NCBI RefSeq assembly: GCF_900167605.1
Contig: NZ_FUYH01000007.1
Location: forward strand, 95,885 to 159,884
DNA: 64,000 bases
Origin: Caloramator quimbayensis
Lineage (GTDB): Bacteria > Bacillota > Clostridia > Clostridiales > Caloramatoraceae
Direction: 5' to 3'
In this document: piece after piece, positions 7,799 to 16,375 of the stretch
Layout of the letters: each line of letters begins with the position of its first letter
How positions within the stretch are numbered: position 1 is the stretch's first letter
Position numbers and translations under genes: made by a program
The notes under the pieces: generated by a model
Database searches by the model: none
What the model saw: the letters and a program-made list of their open reading frames with translations, nothing else
Told to the model about the DNA's origin: nothing

Positions 7799-10393
7799 TT
7801 GGCTTTAACACCTATGATGTTGCAATATCTTGAGATAAAGGATTCGTGTAAAGATTGTATACTATTTTTCAGGCTTGGAGATTTTTACGAGATGTTTTTT
7901 GAAGATGCAAAGACTGCGTCAAGGGAACTTGAAATAGCACTCACTGGAAGAGACTGCGGTCTTGATGAAAGAGCTCCTATGTGCGGAGTTCCCTATCATT
8001 CTGCTGATACATATATATCAAAGCTTATTGAAAAAGGATATAAGGTTGCAATATGCGAACAGGTAGAAGATCCTGCTTTAGCAAAAGGAATAGTTAAAAG
8101 GGAGATTATAAGGGTTGTAACTCCTGGAACTATAATAGAGAGCAACATGCTTGATGAAAGAGTAAATAATTATATTTCATGTGTTCTTTTGAATAAGGAT
8201 AGTTTTTCCCTTTCAGTTTGTGATATTTCTACAGGTGAATTTTTAGTAACGAGCGGAGGGGGATCAATTTATAGAGTTATTGATGAGCTCTCTAAATATA
8301 ACCCATCGGAATTAATTATAATCGATAATGATTTACCTATTGATAATAAAGCTGAAAAAATAATAAAAGATAGATTTAATCTGCTTTTAACCTATAAAAA
8401 ACATAATGAGGATGATAATATATTTTTAAATAAAAAATTTTCTAATTTAGATGGATTTAATGAAAATGAGATAATTGTTTGTTCGTGCCTTTTTAATTAT
8501 ATTCGTGATAATCAAAAAAGCAGTCTTATGCAGATTACATCTATTAAAAAATATATGATTAATGATTTTATGGTCCTCGATTCAACAGCCAGAAGGAATC
8601 TTGAGCTGACAGAAACAATAAGAGGCAAAAGTTCAAAAGGTTCTCTGCTTTGGCTTCTTGATAAGACAAGAACTTCTATGGGAGGCAGAATGCTTAGAAA
8701 ATGGATTGAGGAACCTTTGATAAGCACAGACGAGATTAATAAAAGGCTTGATGCTGTTGAAGAATTAATAAGCAATGTTTATGTCTGCGGTGATTTAAAG
8801 GAATTTTTGAAAAATATATATGATATTGAAAGACTAATCAGTCGAATAAGCTGTAGTGCTGCAAATGCAAGAGATTTAATGTCGCTTAAGGAGTCTTTAA
8901 AAAATCTTCCTGATATTAAATCTGCTTTATCGGAATGCAGATGTGAGATGCTGAGAAATATTTATAATGATTTTGATATACTTGAAGATATATATAATTT
9001 AATTGATAAATCTATATCGGATAATCCCCCTCTTACCCTTAAAGAGGGGGGAATCATAAAGGATGGATACAGTGCTGATGTAGATAAACTTAGAAATGCA
9101 ATGAAAAACGGTAAGGGGTGGATTGCAGATCTTGAACAAAAAGAAAGAGAAATTACTGGTATTAAATCTTTAAAAGTAGGATACAATAAGGTTTTCGGAT
9201 ACTATATTGAAATCACAAAAAGCAATCTATCAAGCATCCCTGAAGGAAGATATATAAGAAAGCAGACACTATCAAATTGTGAAAGATATATAACTTCCGA
9301 GCTTAAAGAAATGGAGGATTTAATATTAAATTCTGAACAAAAGGTAATAGATATTGAATATCAGATATTTACTGAAATAAGGGATAAAGTAGCAAGAGAA
9401 GTTGTTAGAATACAAAAAACTGCAAGGCAGATTTCTATTGTAGATTCACTTTTATCCTTTGCAATTGTTTCTTTTGAAAACAATTATTCAAAACCAGTAA
9501 TAACGAATGATGGAATAATAAAAATAGAAGAAGGGCGCCATCCTGTTGTAGAGAAGGTTTTAAACAGCATATTTGTTCCAAACGACACATATCTCGATTT
9601 AAAGGATAATATGATAGCGATAATAACAGGACCAAACATGGCTGGAAAATCAACATATATGCGTCAAGTTGCTCTTATAACTTTAATGGCTCAAATTGGG
9701 TGCTTTGTTCCTGCAAAGTCAGCGAGCATTTCTATAGTTGACAGGATATTTACGAGAATAGGAGCATCAGATGATTTAGCATCAGGACAAAGTACTTTTA
9801 TGGTTGAGATGTCTGAAGTTTCAAATATACTTCAAAATGCTACAAAAAACAGCCTGATACTTCTTGATGAGGTTGGGCGAGGAACAAGTACCTTTGATGG
9901 ACTGAGCATTGCTTGGGCTGTAATAGATTATATAAGCAAAAAAATTGGAGCAAAAACTTTGTTCGCAACCCATTATCATGAGCTTACTGAACTGGAAGGA
10001 AAGCTTAGCGGAACTAAAAATTACTGCATTTCTATTAGAGAACATGGCGATGATATAATCTTTTTAAGAAAAATTATTCGCGGCGGTGCGGATCAAAGTT
10101 ATGGAATTCAAGTTGCAAAACTATCAGGGCTTCCAGATGAAGTTGTTATAAGGGCAAGGGAAATATTAAGTAAGCTTGAAGAGAGCGACATTAATAAAGG
10201 TATAAAATTAAACTTAAAGCAGGATGAAGTTGCTGCTACAATAGTTTGTGAAGATAAAAAGGAAATTAATCTTTTTAATTTTAAGGAAAACGAAATAATT
10301 GCTGAACTTAAAGAGTTAGATATTATGAATATGACTCCTATGGATGCGATTAATCATCTATATAGGCTGTGTACTAAGGCTAAAAAGATTTAG
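7799..10393 (+). CDS. mutS: DNA mismatch repair protein MutS
   Basis: 864 residues from a TTG start (7799) with AAGGAGG eight bases upstream. It recognises mispairs and small loops and starts methyl-independent repair with MutL. The mismatch-reading Phe-x-Glu is in GDFYEMF (F29, E31). The connector, lever and clamp domains follow, then the ABC ATPase: Walker A GPNMAGKST at about 611-619, Walker B and D-loop LLDEVGRGTSTFDG near 685-695, and the His switch in FATHYHEL. The C-terminal helix-turn-helix dimerisation region is present. A strong GC-rich hairpin lies inside the frame at 9026-9050 (codons for NPPLTLKEGG, a conserved MutS segment). mutL follows after 10 bases. Confidence 0.98.
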   Translation: MALTPMMLQYLEIKDSCKDCILFFRLGDFYEMFFEDAKTASRELEIALTGRDCGLDERAPMCGVPYHSADTYISKLIEKGYKVAICEQVEDPALAKGIVKREIIRVVTPGTIIESNMLDERVNNYISCVLLNKDSFSLSVCDISTGEFLVTSGGGSIYRVIDELSKYNPSELIIIDNDLPIDNKAEKIIKDRFNLLLTYKKHNEDDNIFLNKKFSNLDGFNENEIIVCSCLFNYIRDNQKSSLMQITSIKKYMINDFMVLDSTARRNLELTETIRGKSSKGSLLWLLDKTRTSMGGRMLRKWIEEPLISTDEINKRLDAVEELISNVYVCGDLKEFLKNIYDIERLISRISCSAANARDLMSLKESLKNLPDIKSALSECRCEMLRNIYNDFDILEDIYNLIDKSISDNPPLTLKEGGIIKDGYSADVDKLRNAMKNGKGWIADLEQKEREITGIKSLKVGYNKVFGYYIEITKSNLSSIPEGRYIRKQTLSNCERYITSELKEMEDLILNSEQKVIDIEYQIFTEIRDKVAREVVRIQKTARQISIVDSLLSFAIVSFENNYSKPVITNDGIIKIEEGRHPVVEKVLNSIFVPNDTYLDLKDNMIAIITGPNMAGKSTYMRQVALITLMAQIGCFVPAKSASISIVDRIFTRIGASDDLASGQSTFMVEMSEVSNILQNATKNSLILLDEVGRGTSTFDGLSIAWAVIDYISKKIGAKTLFATHYHELTELEGKLSGTKNYCISIREHGDDIIFLRKIIRGGADQSYGIQVAKLSGLPDEVVIRAREILSKLEESDINKGIKLNLKQDEVAATIVCEDKKEINLFNFKENEIIAELKELDIMNMTPMDAINHLYRLCTKAKKI

Positions 10394-10403
10394 GAGTGGT
10401 ATA

Positions 10404-12221
10404 ATGAGCAATATAAAGGTTTTGGATGAAAAAACTATAAACAAAATTGCTGCTGGAGAGGTTGTTGAAAGACCAGCCTCCATTATTAAGGAATTAGTCG
10501 AAAACTCAATAGATTCAGGAGCAGATGAAATAATTGTCGAAGTTAATAATGGAGGAATTACTTATATAAAAGTATGCGATAATGGATGCGGAATTGAATA
10601 TGATGATTTAGATAAGGCTTTTTTAAGACACGCTACAAGTAAAATAAGAACTGAAGATGATCTTAATACAATAGCTACATTAGGATTCAGAGGTGAAGCT
10701 CTTGCAAGCATTGCGGCAGTTTCAAAGGTTGAGATGATATCTAAAACTAAAGAAAATGATATTGGAGCTAAAATTATAATTGAAGGAGGAAAGATATTAT
10801 CAAAGGAATACTGCGGTTCGCCGACAGGAACAATAATTACTGTTCAGGATGTTTTTTTTAACACACCAGCAAGGCTTAAGTTTTTAAAATCACAAAGAAG
10901 TGAAGGAATGTATATTACTGAAACTATGCAGAATTTAGCAATGTCTCATACAGATGTTTCATTTAAATACAGATTGAATGATAAACTTATATTTGCAACA
11001 AGAGGGGATGGAGATTTAAAATCAGTACTTCTATCGATTTATGGAAAAGAAATCGTTAATAATGTAATAAGATTAGATTACAGCGGCAGTATAGCAGCCA
11101 TTAAAGGGTATATAGGCAGCAGCAGCATTGCAAAGGGCAGCAGAAGCGGTCAATCGGTATTTGTAAATAGAAGATATGTAAAAAACAAGGTTGTAGCAGC
11201 TGCAGCTGAAGCTGCATATAAATCGATGCTTACAATAAACAAATATCCCTTTTTTGTTATAGAAATGTTTTTAAATCCAGAACTTGTTGATGTAAATGTT
11301 CATCCATCAAAATCTGAAGTTAAGTTTCAAGATGACAATGCTGTTTTTAAGGATGTTTTTAATGGTGTAAAAAATGCTTTATTATCTGAAAAGGTGATTC
11401 CTGATATAAAAGAATCAAAAAGTGAAATTATTAAAGATATACCTAAAATAAACTATGAACAACAAAAAATGATATTTCATGATACTGAGAAGATAAAGGA
11501 AAGCACAGAAAAGCCTTATAGAGATTTATACGAAAAAGAAGATAATATTTATGATGAAAAAAATAAAGAAGTTTTACAAAAAGAAGTTTTAGTTGAAAAT
11601 AATAAATTTGATTCTCAAAATTTAACAAATCAGAAGGAACCTAAAATAGAGCCTTTATCAATTATCGGACAGATGCACTTTACCTATATTGTCGCGGAAG
11701 GAGAAAATGATTTATATATTATAGATCAGCATGCTGCACATGAGAGAATATACTATGAAAAATATGTAAACGACTATAATAATTCTAAGATATATAGTCA
11801 AAACGTTGCAATACCTATTATTATGAACCTTTCAATAAGTGAAAAACAGCTAATATTAGAGAGTATTGATTTCTTTAGCAGATTTGGTTATCAAATAGAG
11901 GACTTTGGAGGAAATTCAATTTCAATAAGAGCAGTACCTGTTATTTATGGAAATCCCAATTATAAAGAATTATTTAATGAGATATTGTCTATACTTAATA
12001 ACAAAGAAAATCAGAGAATAAATGTTATAGACAGAATAATATTTACTTTATCATGTAAAAGCGCTGTAAAATCAGGTGATAAGCTGAATTATAAAGAAAT
12101 GCATGAACTCATTGAAAACCTAAGGTATTGTGAAAATCCTTTTACTTGTCCCCATGGCCGTCCTACGATAATTAAGATGACACTAAATGAACTTGAAAAA
12201 AGATTTAAAAGGATTCAGTAG
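10404..12221 (+). CDS. mutL: DNA mismatch repair endonuclease MutL
   Basis: 605 residues from the ATG at 10404 behind GGAGTGG. The GHKL ATPase domain shows ELVENSIDSGADEI, DNGCGI, the ATP lid LGFRGEALASI and TPARLKFL. A low-complexity linker (about residues 340-420) leads to the dimerisation domain. That domain keeps the metal-binding endonuclease motif DQHAAHERIYYEKY (from residue 441), SCKSAVK and CPHGRPT, so the protein should nick DNA itself, as expected where MutH is absent. It is co-transcribed with mutS and 8 bases before miaA. Confidence 0.98.
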   Translation: MSNIKVLDEKTINKIAAGEVVERPASIIKELVENSIDSGADEIIVEVNNGGITYIKVCDNGCGIEYDDLDKAFLRHATSKIRTEDDLNTIATLGFRGEALASIAAVSKVEMISKTKENDIGAKIIIEGGKILSKEYCGSPTGTIITVQDVFFNTPARLKFLKSQRSEGMYITETMQNLAMSHTDVSFKYRLNDKLIFATRGDGDLKSVLLSIYGKEIVNNVIRLDYSGSIAAIKGYIGSSSIAKGSRSGQSVFVNRRYVKNKVVAAAAEAAYKSMLTINKYPFFVIEMFLNPELVDVNVHPSKSEVKFQDDNAVFKDVFNGVKNALLSEKVIPDIKESKSEIIKDIPKINYEQQKMIFHDTEKIKESTEKPYRDLYEKEDNIYDEKNKEVLQKEVLVENNKFDSQNLTNQKEPKIEPLSIIGQMHFTYIVAEGENDLYIIDQHAAHERIYYEKYVNDYNNSKIYSQNVAIPIIMNLSISEKQLILESIDFFSRFGYQIEDFGGNSISIRAVPVIYGNPNYKELFNEILSILNNKENQRINVIDRIIFTLSCKSAVKSGDKLNYKEMHELIENLRYCENPFTCPHGRPTIIKMTLNELEKRFKRIQ

Positions 12222-12229
12222 GTGATAGG

Positions 12230-13174
12230 ATGAAAAAAAATATAGTTATAATAGCCGGGCCGACAGCATCAGGAAAAACTTTATTATCCATTGAACTTTC
12301 AAAAATAATAAATGGAGAAATAGTTTCTGCTGATTCAATGCAGATTTATAAATATATGGATATAGGCTCTGCAAAACCTACAATCGATGAGATGCAGGGT
12401 ATACCACACCATATGATAGATATTATTGAGCCGGAAGAAGAATTCAGCGTGGCACTATATAGGCAAAAAGCGGGAGAGTGTATAGATGATATTATAAGCA
12501 GAGGCAAAATGCCTGTTGTGGTCGGCGGTACAGGTCTTTATATAAACTCCCTTACTTATCCTTTAGATTTTACTAATACTTCACAGGATAAAGAGTATAG
12601 ATTATATCTTCAAAAATTAGCTGAAAATTACGGTGGAGAGTATATACATAATATGCTGAGGGAAATCGATGCAGAATCTGCAGCAAGGCTTCACCCTAAC
12701 GATATAAAAAGAATTATAAGAGCACTTGAAGTTTATAAAAATACAGGAAAAACTATGACTGAGTATATATTAGAATCAAGAAGTAAAGAAATTGAATATA
12801 ATTTAGCATATATGGGGCTTTACATGGATAGGCAAAAGTTATATGATAGAATAAATAAAAGAGTTGATGAAATGTTTGAAAAAGGTCTTGTAGATGAGGT
12901 TAAAAAATTAAAGAATATGGGATATAATAAAAATATGACATCGATGCAGGGTATAGGGTATAAAGAAGTATTTGATTATCTTGACGGCATTTATACTTTA
13001 GATGAAGTAAAGGATATAATAAAACAAAACACAAGGCATTATGCAAAAAGACAGCTTACCTGGTTTAGAAGGGAAGAGAGGATACACTGGATAGATATTG
13101 ATAAGTTTAACGATGTTGATGAAATTTTGGAAAATATGATTTACTATATTGAAAGCAAATTTAATCTCGTATAG
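12230..13174 (+). CDS. miaA: tRNA dimethylallyltransferase
   Basis: 314 residues. It transfers the dimethylallyl group from DMAPP to A37 of tRNAs reading UNN codons, making the i6A substrate of MiaB. The P-loop GPTASGKT is at residues 10-17, followed by DSMQIYKYMDIGSAKP (catalytic Asp), PHHMIDI, GGTGLYI and the C-terminal MQGIGYKE and RQLTWFRR. It begins 8 bases after mutL, in one operon. Confidence 0.97.
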   Translation: MKKNIVIIAGPTASGKTLLSIELSKIINGEIVSADSMQIYKYMDIGSAKPTIDEMQGIPHHMIDIIEPEEEFSVALYRQKAGECIDDIISRGKMPVVVGGTGLYINSLTYPLDFTNTSQDKEYRLYLQKLAENYGGEYIHNMLREIDAESAARLHPNDIKRIIRALEVYKNTGKTMTEYILESRSKEIEYNLAYMGLYMDRQKLYDRINKRVDEMFEKGLVDEVKKLKNMGYNKNMTSMQGIGYKEVFDYLDGIYTLDEVKDIIKQNTRHYAKRQLTWFRREERIHWIDIDKFNDVDEILENMIYYIESKFNLV

Positions 13175-13219
13175 AATAATATTATATTATAAACTTATTT
13201 TACCTTGGAGGATGATGCT

Positions 13220-13471
13220 ATGAATAAAAATGCTAATAATCTTCAGGATGTTTTCCTAAATCAAGCTAGAAAAAATAAAATAGGAGTTACAATACATCTT
13301 GTTAATGGATTTCAGCTTAAAGGACTTGTTAAAGGATTTGACAGTTTTACAGTAATACTTGAAAATGAAGGCAAGCAGATTATGGTTTATAAGCATGCAA
13401 TATCAACTATAACTCCATTAACTCCTGTGCTTTATACTACACTTAGCAGCTATGGAGAAGATAAAGAATGA
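13220..13471 (+). CDS. hfq: RNA chaperone Hfq
   Basis: 83 residues from the ATG at 13220. TTGGAGG at 13205-13211 is the ribosome binding site, so in-frame starts before 13220 are rejected. The Sm fold is complete: Sm1 strands [26 protein letters not shown] and the Sm2 motif VYKHAISTI, with the [12 protein letters not shown] helix in front. Hfq forms a hexamer that binds A/U-rich RNA and small RNAs. Its position behind miaA is conserved in bacteria. Confidence 0.97.
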   Translation: MNKNANNLQDVFLNQARKNKIGVTIHLVNGFQLKGLVKGFDSFTVILENEGKQIMVYKHAISTITPLTPVLYTTLSSYGEDKE

Positions 13472-13477
13472 TTAATG

Positions 13478-13492
13478 CCCTCTATTTGAGGG
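13478..13492 (+). terminator. Possible terminator after hfq
   Basis: CCCTC, loop TATTT, GAGGG, followed by TATTTATTTT. The stem is short and it may allow readthrough. Confidence 0.5.
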
Positions 13493-13547
13493 TATTTATT
13501 TTGTGTTTATTGATTCATAATACTTTGTATTGACTTGGAGGTTACAA

Positions 13548-14837
13548 ATGCTTGAAATATCAAAGGATATGATAAAAAAGTGTTTCAATATTTCAGATGA
13601 AGTTATTTATATTTCTGAGAAAGCTCTGCAGGATGTTTTAAATACATTCAGCCAGATAGATGATATTAAAGAATATAATCAGGCTAAGGTTCTTTATGCT
13701 ATGCAGTCAGAAAGGCTTAGCGATGCTCATTTTACTAATACAACTGGTTATGGATATGGAGATATAGGAAGGGATACATTAGAGAGGGTATATTCAAGAA
13801 TATTTTCCTGTGAGGATTCGTTAGTAAGGCCACATATAGTTTCAGGAACACATGCTATAACCCTTGCTTTGACAGGAAATTTAAGACCTAATGATACTCT
13901 TTTATCTATAACAGGAAAACCCTATGATACTCTTTTGCAGGTTATAGGAATTGAAGGAGAAAACAATGGTTCATTAATGGAATATGGAATAAAATATAAA
14001 CAGGTTGAACTTTTAAAAGAGGGTAAAATAGATATTAATTCTGCAGTTGAGGCTGTTAAAAACGATAAAACAATAAAGATGATTGAAATTCAGCGTTCAA
14101 CGGGATATGGATGGAGACCTTCTCTTAGTCTTTCAGATATTAAAGAGGCAATAAATGCGATTAAATCCATAAGGGAAGATATAATATGTTTTGTAGATAA
14201 CTGCTATGGGGAATTTATCGATATTTTAGAACCTACAGAAGTTGGGGCTGATTTAGCAGCAGGTTCATTAATTAAAAATATAGGAGGAGGAATCGCTCCA
14301 ACAGGAGGATATGTATGCGGTAAGAAGAAATATGTAGAACAGGCAGCATACAGGCTTACTGCGCCAGGACTTGGAAAAGAGTGTGGTTCTACCTTTGGAG
14401 TTATAAGGCAGATGTTTCAAGGATTGTTTTTAGCCCCCCATATCACAGCAGAGGCGTTAAAATCTGCAATATTTTGTTCGAGGCTTTTAGAATTAGCTAA
14501 TTTTGAGGTGTCCCCAAAATATTATGAAAAGAGAAGCGATATTATTCAGGCAATTAAGTTTAATAATAGAGATGATCTTATAAATTTCTGTAAAGGTATA
14601 CAAAAGGGTTCGCCCGTTGATTCCTTTGTAGAATGCGAGCCTTGGGATATGCCGGGATATACTGATGAGGTTATTATGGCAGCAGGAGCATTTATTCAGG
14701 GATCTTCTATTGAACTTAGCGCTGATGCTCCTATACGTCCTCCATATATCGCATATCTTCAGGGAGGGCTGACCTTTGAGCATGCTAAAATAGGAATAAT
14801 GATAGGCCTTTCTAATGTTTTGAATAATAAAAAGTAA
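13548..14837 (+). CDS. Methionine gamma-lyase-related PLP protein (aluminium-resistance family, PF06838)
   Basis: 429 residues from the ATG at 13548 behind TTGGAGG. An upstream in-frame start at 13530 lies before this site. The protein is a fold type I PLP enzyme of the family annotated as aluminium resistance or methionine gamma-lyase-like (YnbB in Bacillus). Visible are the phosphate-binding VSGTHAITLAL, FVDNCYGEF and the probable Schiff-base lysine in AGSLIKNIGGGIAPTGGY. The true reaction of this family is not established. It lies between hfq and lexA, as in many clostridia. Confidence 0.88.
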   Translation: MLEISKDMIKKCFNISDEVIYISEKALQDVLNTFSQIDDIKEYNQAKVLYAMQSERLSDAHFTNTTGYGYGDIGRDTLERVYSRIFSCEDSLVRPHIVSGTHAITLALTGNLRPNDTLLSITGKPYDTLLQVIGIEGENNGSLMEYGIKYKQVELLKEGKIDINSAVEAVKNDKTIKMIEIQRSTGYGWRPSLSLSDIKEAINAIKSIREDIICFVDNCYGEFIDILEPTEVGADLAAGSLIKNIGGGIAPTGGYVCGKKKYVEQAAYRLTAPGLGKECGSTFGVIRQMFQGLFLAPHITAEALKSAIFCSRLLELANFEVSPKYYEKRSDIIQAIKFNNRDDLINFCKGIQKGSPVDSFVECEPWDMPGYTDEVIMAAGAFIQGSSIELSADAPIRPPYIAYLQGGLTFEHAKIGIMIGLSNVLNNKK

Positions 14838-14841
14838 AACA

Positions 14842-14863
14842 AAAGTCCCTAATAAGGGACTTT
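14842..14863. terminator. Bidirectional terminator between the PF06838 gene and lexA
   Basis: AAAGTCCCT and AGGGACTTT with an AATA loop, A-run before and T-run after. It serves both converging genes. Confidence 0.85.
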
Positions 14864-15478
14864 TTACTTTATCTTTCTAAACAAGCCGACAGCCTTTCCA
14901 AGAATTTTACAGTCATTAACTATGATAGGATCCATATTCGGATTTTCAGGCTGAAGTCTTATATATTCCTTTTCTTTATAAAATCTTTTAACTGTTGCAC
15001 TATCTTCAACGAGAGCTACAACTATATCTCCGTCATTTGCAATTAATTGCTGCTCTACTATAATATAATCTCCGTCTAATATACCGCATCCAATCATGCT
15101 GTCACCTTTTATTTGAAGCATAAACATATTGCTGTTGTTTGGAAAATAATTTAGAGGTAGAGGAAATTTATCCTCTATGTTTTCTACTGCAAGTATAGGC
15201 TGACCGGCAGCAACAGAACCTACTATAGGAACAGCAATGATTTCTTTATCATATGTTGTTTCATCAAGTATTTCAATGGCCCTCGGCTTTGTTGGATCCC
15301 TTCTTATAAATCCCTTCTTTTCAAGTTTTTCAAGATGACCGTGAACGGTAGAAGTTGATTTAAGACCTACAGCACTGCATATTTCTCTAACAGATGGAGG
15401 GTAACCTTTTATGGATATTTCGTGCTTTATAAAGTCCAGAATTTCCTGCTGCTTATCAGATATATCATTATTTATCAT
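14864..15478 (-). CDS. lexA: SOS repressor LexA
   Basis: 204 residues. The N-terminal winged helix (residues 1-70; [23 protein letters not shown] is the recognition region) binds GAAC-N4-GTTC boxes. The C-terminal S24 domain keeps the self-cleavage bond Ala91-Gly92 (SVAAGQP), the nucleophile Ser127 (GDSMIG) and the general base Lys164 (ATVKRF). RecA filaments trigger cleavage. The ribosome binding site is TAAGGAGTG. It is divergent from the YneA-like gene with LexA boxes between them, so it is autoregulated. Confidence 0.97.
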   Translation of the reverse strand: MINNDISDKQQEILDFIKHEISIKGYPPSVREICSAVGLKSTSTVHGHLEKLEKKGFIRRDPTKPRAIEILDETTYDKEIIAVPIVGSVAAGQPILAVENIEDKFPLPLNYFPNNSNMFMLQIKGDSMIGCGILDGDYIIVEQQLIANDGDIVVALVEDSATVKRFYKEKEYIRLQPENPNMDPIIVNDCKILGKAVGLFRKIK

Positions 15479-15511
15479 GATTTACACTCCTTAGCGATGA
15501 AATTTATATAA

Positions 15512-15540
15512 ATTATAGCATAATAATGAAAAATATGCAA
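15512..15540 (-). promoter_or_regulatory. lexA promoter with an overlapping imperfect LexA box
   Basis: On the minus strand, TTGCAT (15535-15540), 17 bases, TATAAT (15512-15517). The -35 element overlaps an imperfect LexA box, AAAC-CTGT-GTTC at 15539-15550 (one mismatch to the palindrome). Confidence 0.75.
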
Positions 15541-15558
15541 ACCTGTGTTCGAATCATG

Positions 15559-15606
15559 TTGACAACAGAACAAAAGTTCTATATACTATAATCAGAACAT
15601 ATGTTC
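15559..15606 (+). promoter_or_regulatory. SOS operator-promoter of the yneA-like gene: two perfect LexA boxes
   Basis: Two perfect palindromes: GAACAAAAGTTC at 15568-15579 and GAACATATGTTC at 15595-15606. The plus-strand promoter is TTGACA (15559-15564), 17 bases, TATACT (15582-15587). Box one sits in the spacer and box two at the start of transcription, so bound LexA should block polymerase fully. The same cluster also lies upstream of lexA. Confidence 0.9.
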
Positions 15607-15647
15607 AATGATTTGATAGAAACTTTAAAAGAAAGAGGGGATTTTAA

Positions 15648-15911
15648 ATGAAGTCAAAGAGAAAATATTTTTTTATTATTGTTTTTGCAGCAATACTTGT
15701 TATGTTTTTCGTATTTGAAAACAAAACAAAAGCAGAGAATACATATACAAGAGTTACTATATATAAAGGAGATACTTTGTGGAAAATAGCAAAGGAGTAT
15801 GGTCCCAAAAATAAAGACATTCGAAAAACTATTTATGAAATAAAAAAGATAAATAATTTAGAAACATCTATTTTAATTCCAGGAGAGCAGCTCATTATAC
15901 CTGCCGATTGA
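15648..15911 (+). CDS. YneA-like SOS cell division suppressor (membrane anchor plus LysM)
   Basis: 87 residues: a basic start, a transmembrane segment at about residues 7-26, then an extracellular LysM domain (about 37-86; VTIYKGDTLWKIAKEYG, IKKINNL, LIPGEQLIIP). Size, layout, divergence from lexA and the two LexA boxes on its promoter match Bacillus YneA, which stalls septation after DNA damage. Sequence identity is not the basis for the call; the context is. The ribosome binding site is AGAGGGG. Confidence 0.82.
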   Translation: MKSKRKYFFIIVFAAILVMFFVFENKTKAENTYTRVTIYKGDTLWKIAKEYGPKNKDIRKTIYEIKKINNLETSILIPGEQLIIPAD

Positions 15912-15917
15912 TTTATA

Positions 15918-15945
15918 TTTACTTCTATTTAAATTTTGGTATAAT
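15918..15945 (+). promoter_or_regulatory. Likely promoter of the cysteine-rich gene
   Basis: TTTACT at 15918-15923, 16 bases, then an extended -10, TGGTATAAT (TATAAT at 15940-15945), 79 bases before the ATG at 16024. It carries no LexA box, so this gene can be expressed independently of yneA. Confidence 0.5.
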
Positions 15946-16023
15946 CTATTATGAAATTATTTAATAGCAGCAAATTTAGTGCTTACATAATAACTGTAAA
16001 ATTAATTATAAAGGAATGATGAT

Positions 16024-16356
16024 ATGGAAAAAATATGCGTTCTAAATTCAAATAAAATCTGCGATGAATGCAATATGTGTAATATATGCGATTTAAATCC
16101 TGAAAAATTGTGCGATAACTGCGGAAGATGCCTTGAAGATAACAAAGATTATATAGAAATTAGAATTGATGGCATTTTAGATAATGAAGAAGAGCTATCA
16201 GATTATATATATGATGAAACCATAGAAAATTTAGATGATGAATTTGAATATGATGAAGAGGATGCATTTAACGATTCTTTGTATATAGAGGATATACCTG
16301 AATTGAAAGAAGAATATGATAAAAAAATAAATAAAATTTTAAAAAGAAAAGAGTAG
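16024..16356 (+). CDS. Small cysteine-rich protein with acidic tail, unknown function
   Basis: 110 residues. Apart from Cys5, seven cysteines lie at regular spacing between residues 13 and 36: CDECNMCNIC, then CDNCGRC. The pattern looks like a zinc- or iron-sulfur-binding knuckle. The rest (about 40-100) is very acidic, with runs of Asp and Glu, and the C-terminus is basic (KKINKILKRKE). No known enzyme motif is present. It follows the yneA-like gene in the same direction, with its own possible promoter, and converges on the Xer gene. Codon use matches its neighbours. Confidence 0.7.
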   Translation: MEKICVLNSNKICDECNMCNICDLNPEKLCDNCGRCLEDNKDYIEIRIDGILDNEEELSDYIYDETIENLDDEFEYDEEDAFNDSLYIEDIPELKEEYDKKINKILKRKE

Positions 16357-16375
16357 AGGAGAGTTCTACTCTTTT
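16347..16375. terminator. Bidirectional terminator shared by the cysteine-rich gene and the Xer gene
   Basis: AAAAGAGTAGA and TCTACTCTTTT form an 11-base perfect stem around a 7-base loop. It contains the stop codon of the plus-strand gene and touches that of the minus-strand gene. Confidence 0.85.

Noticed and set aside
9026..9050. GC-rich palindrome inside mutS that looks like a terminator
   Set aside because: It encodes the conserved MutS segment NPPLTLKEGG and has no T-run after it on either strand, so the pairing is probably a by-product of codon choice.
9435..9656. Minus-strand ORF of 73 codons inside mutS
   Set aside because: Shadow of mutS in another frame without a ribosome binding site or protein-like composition.
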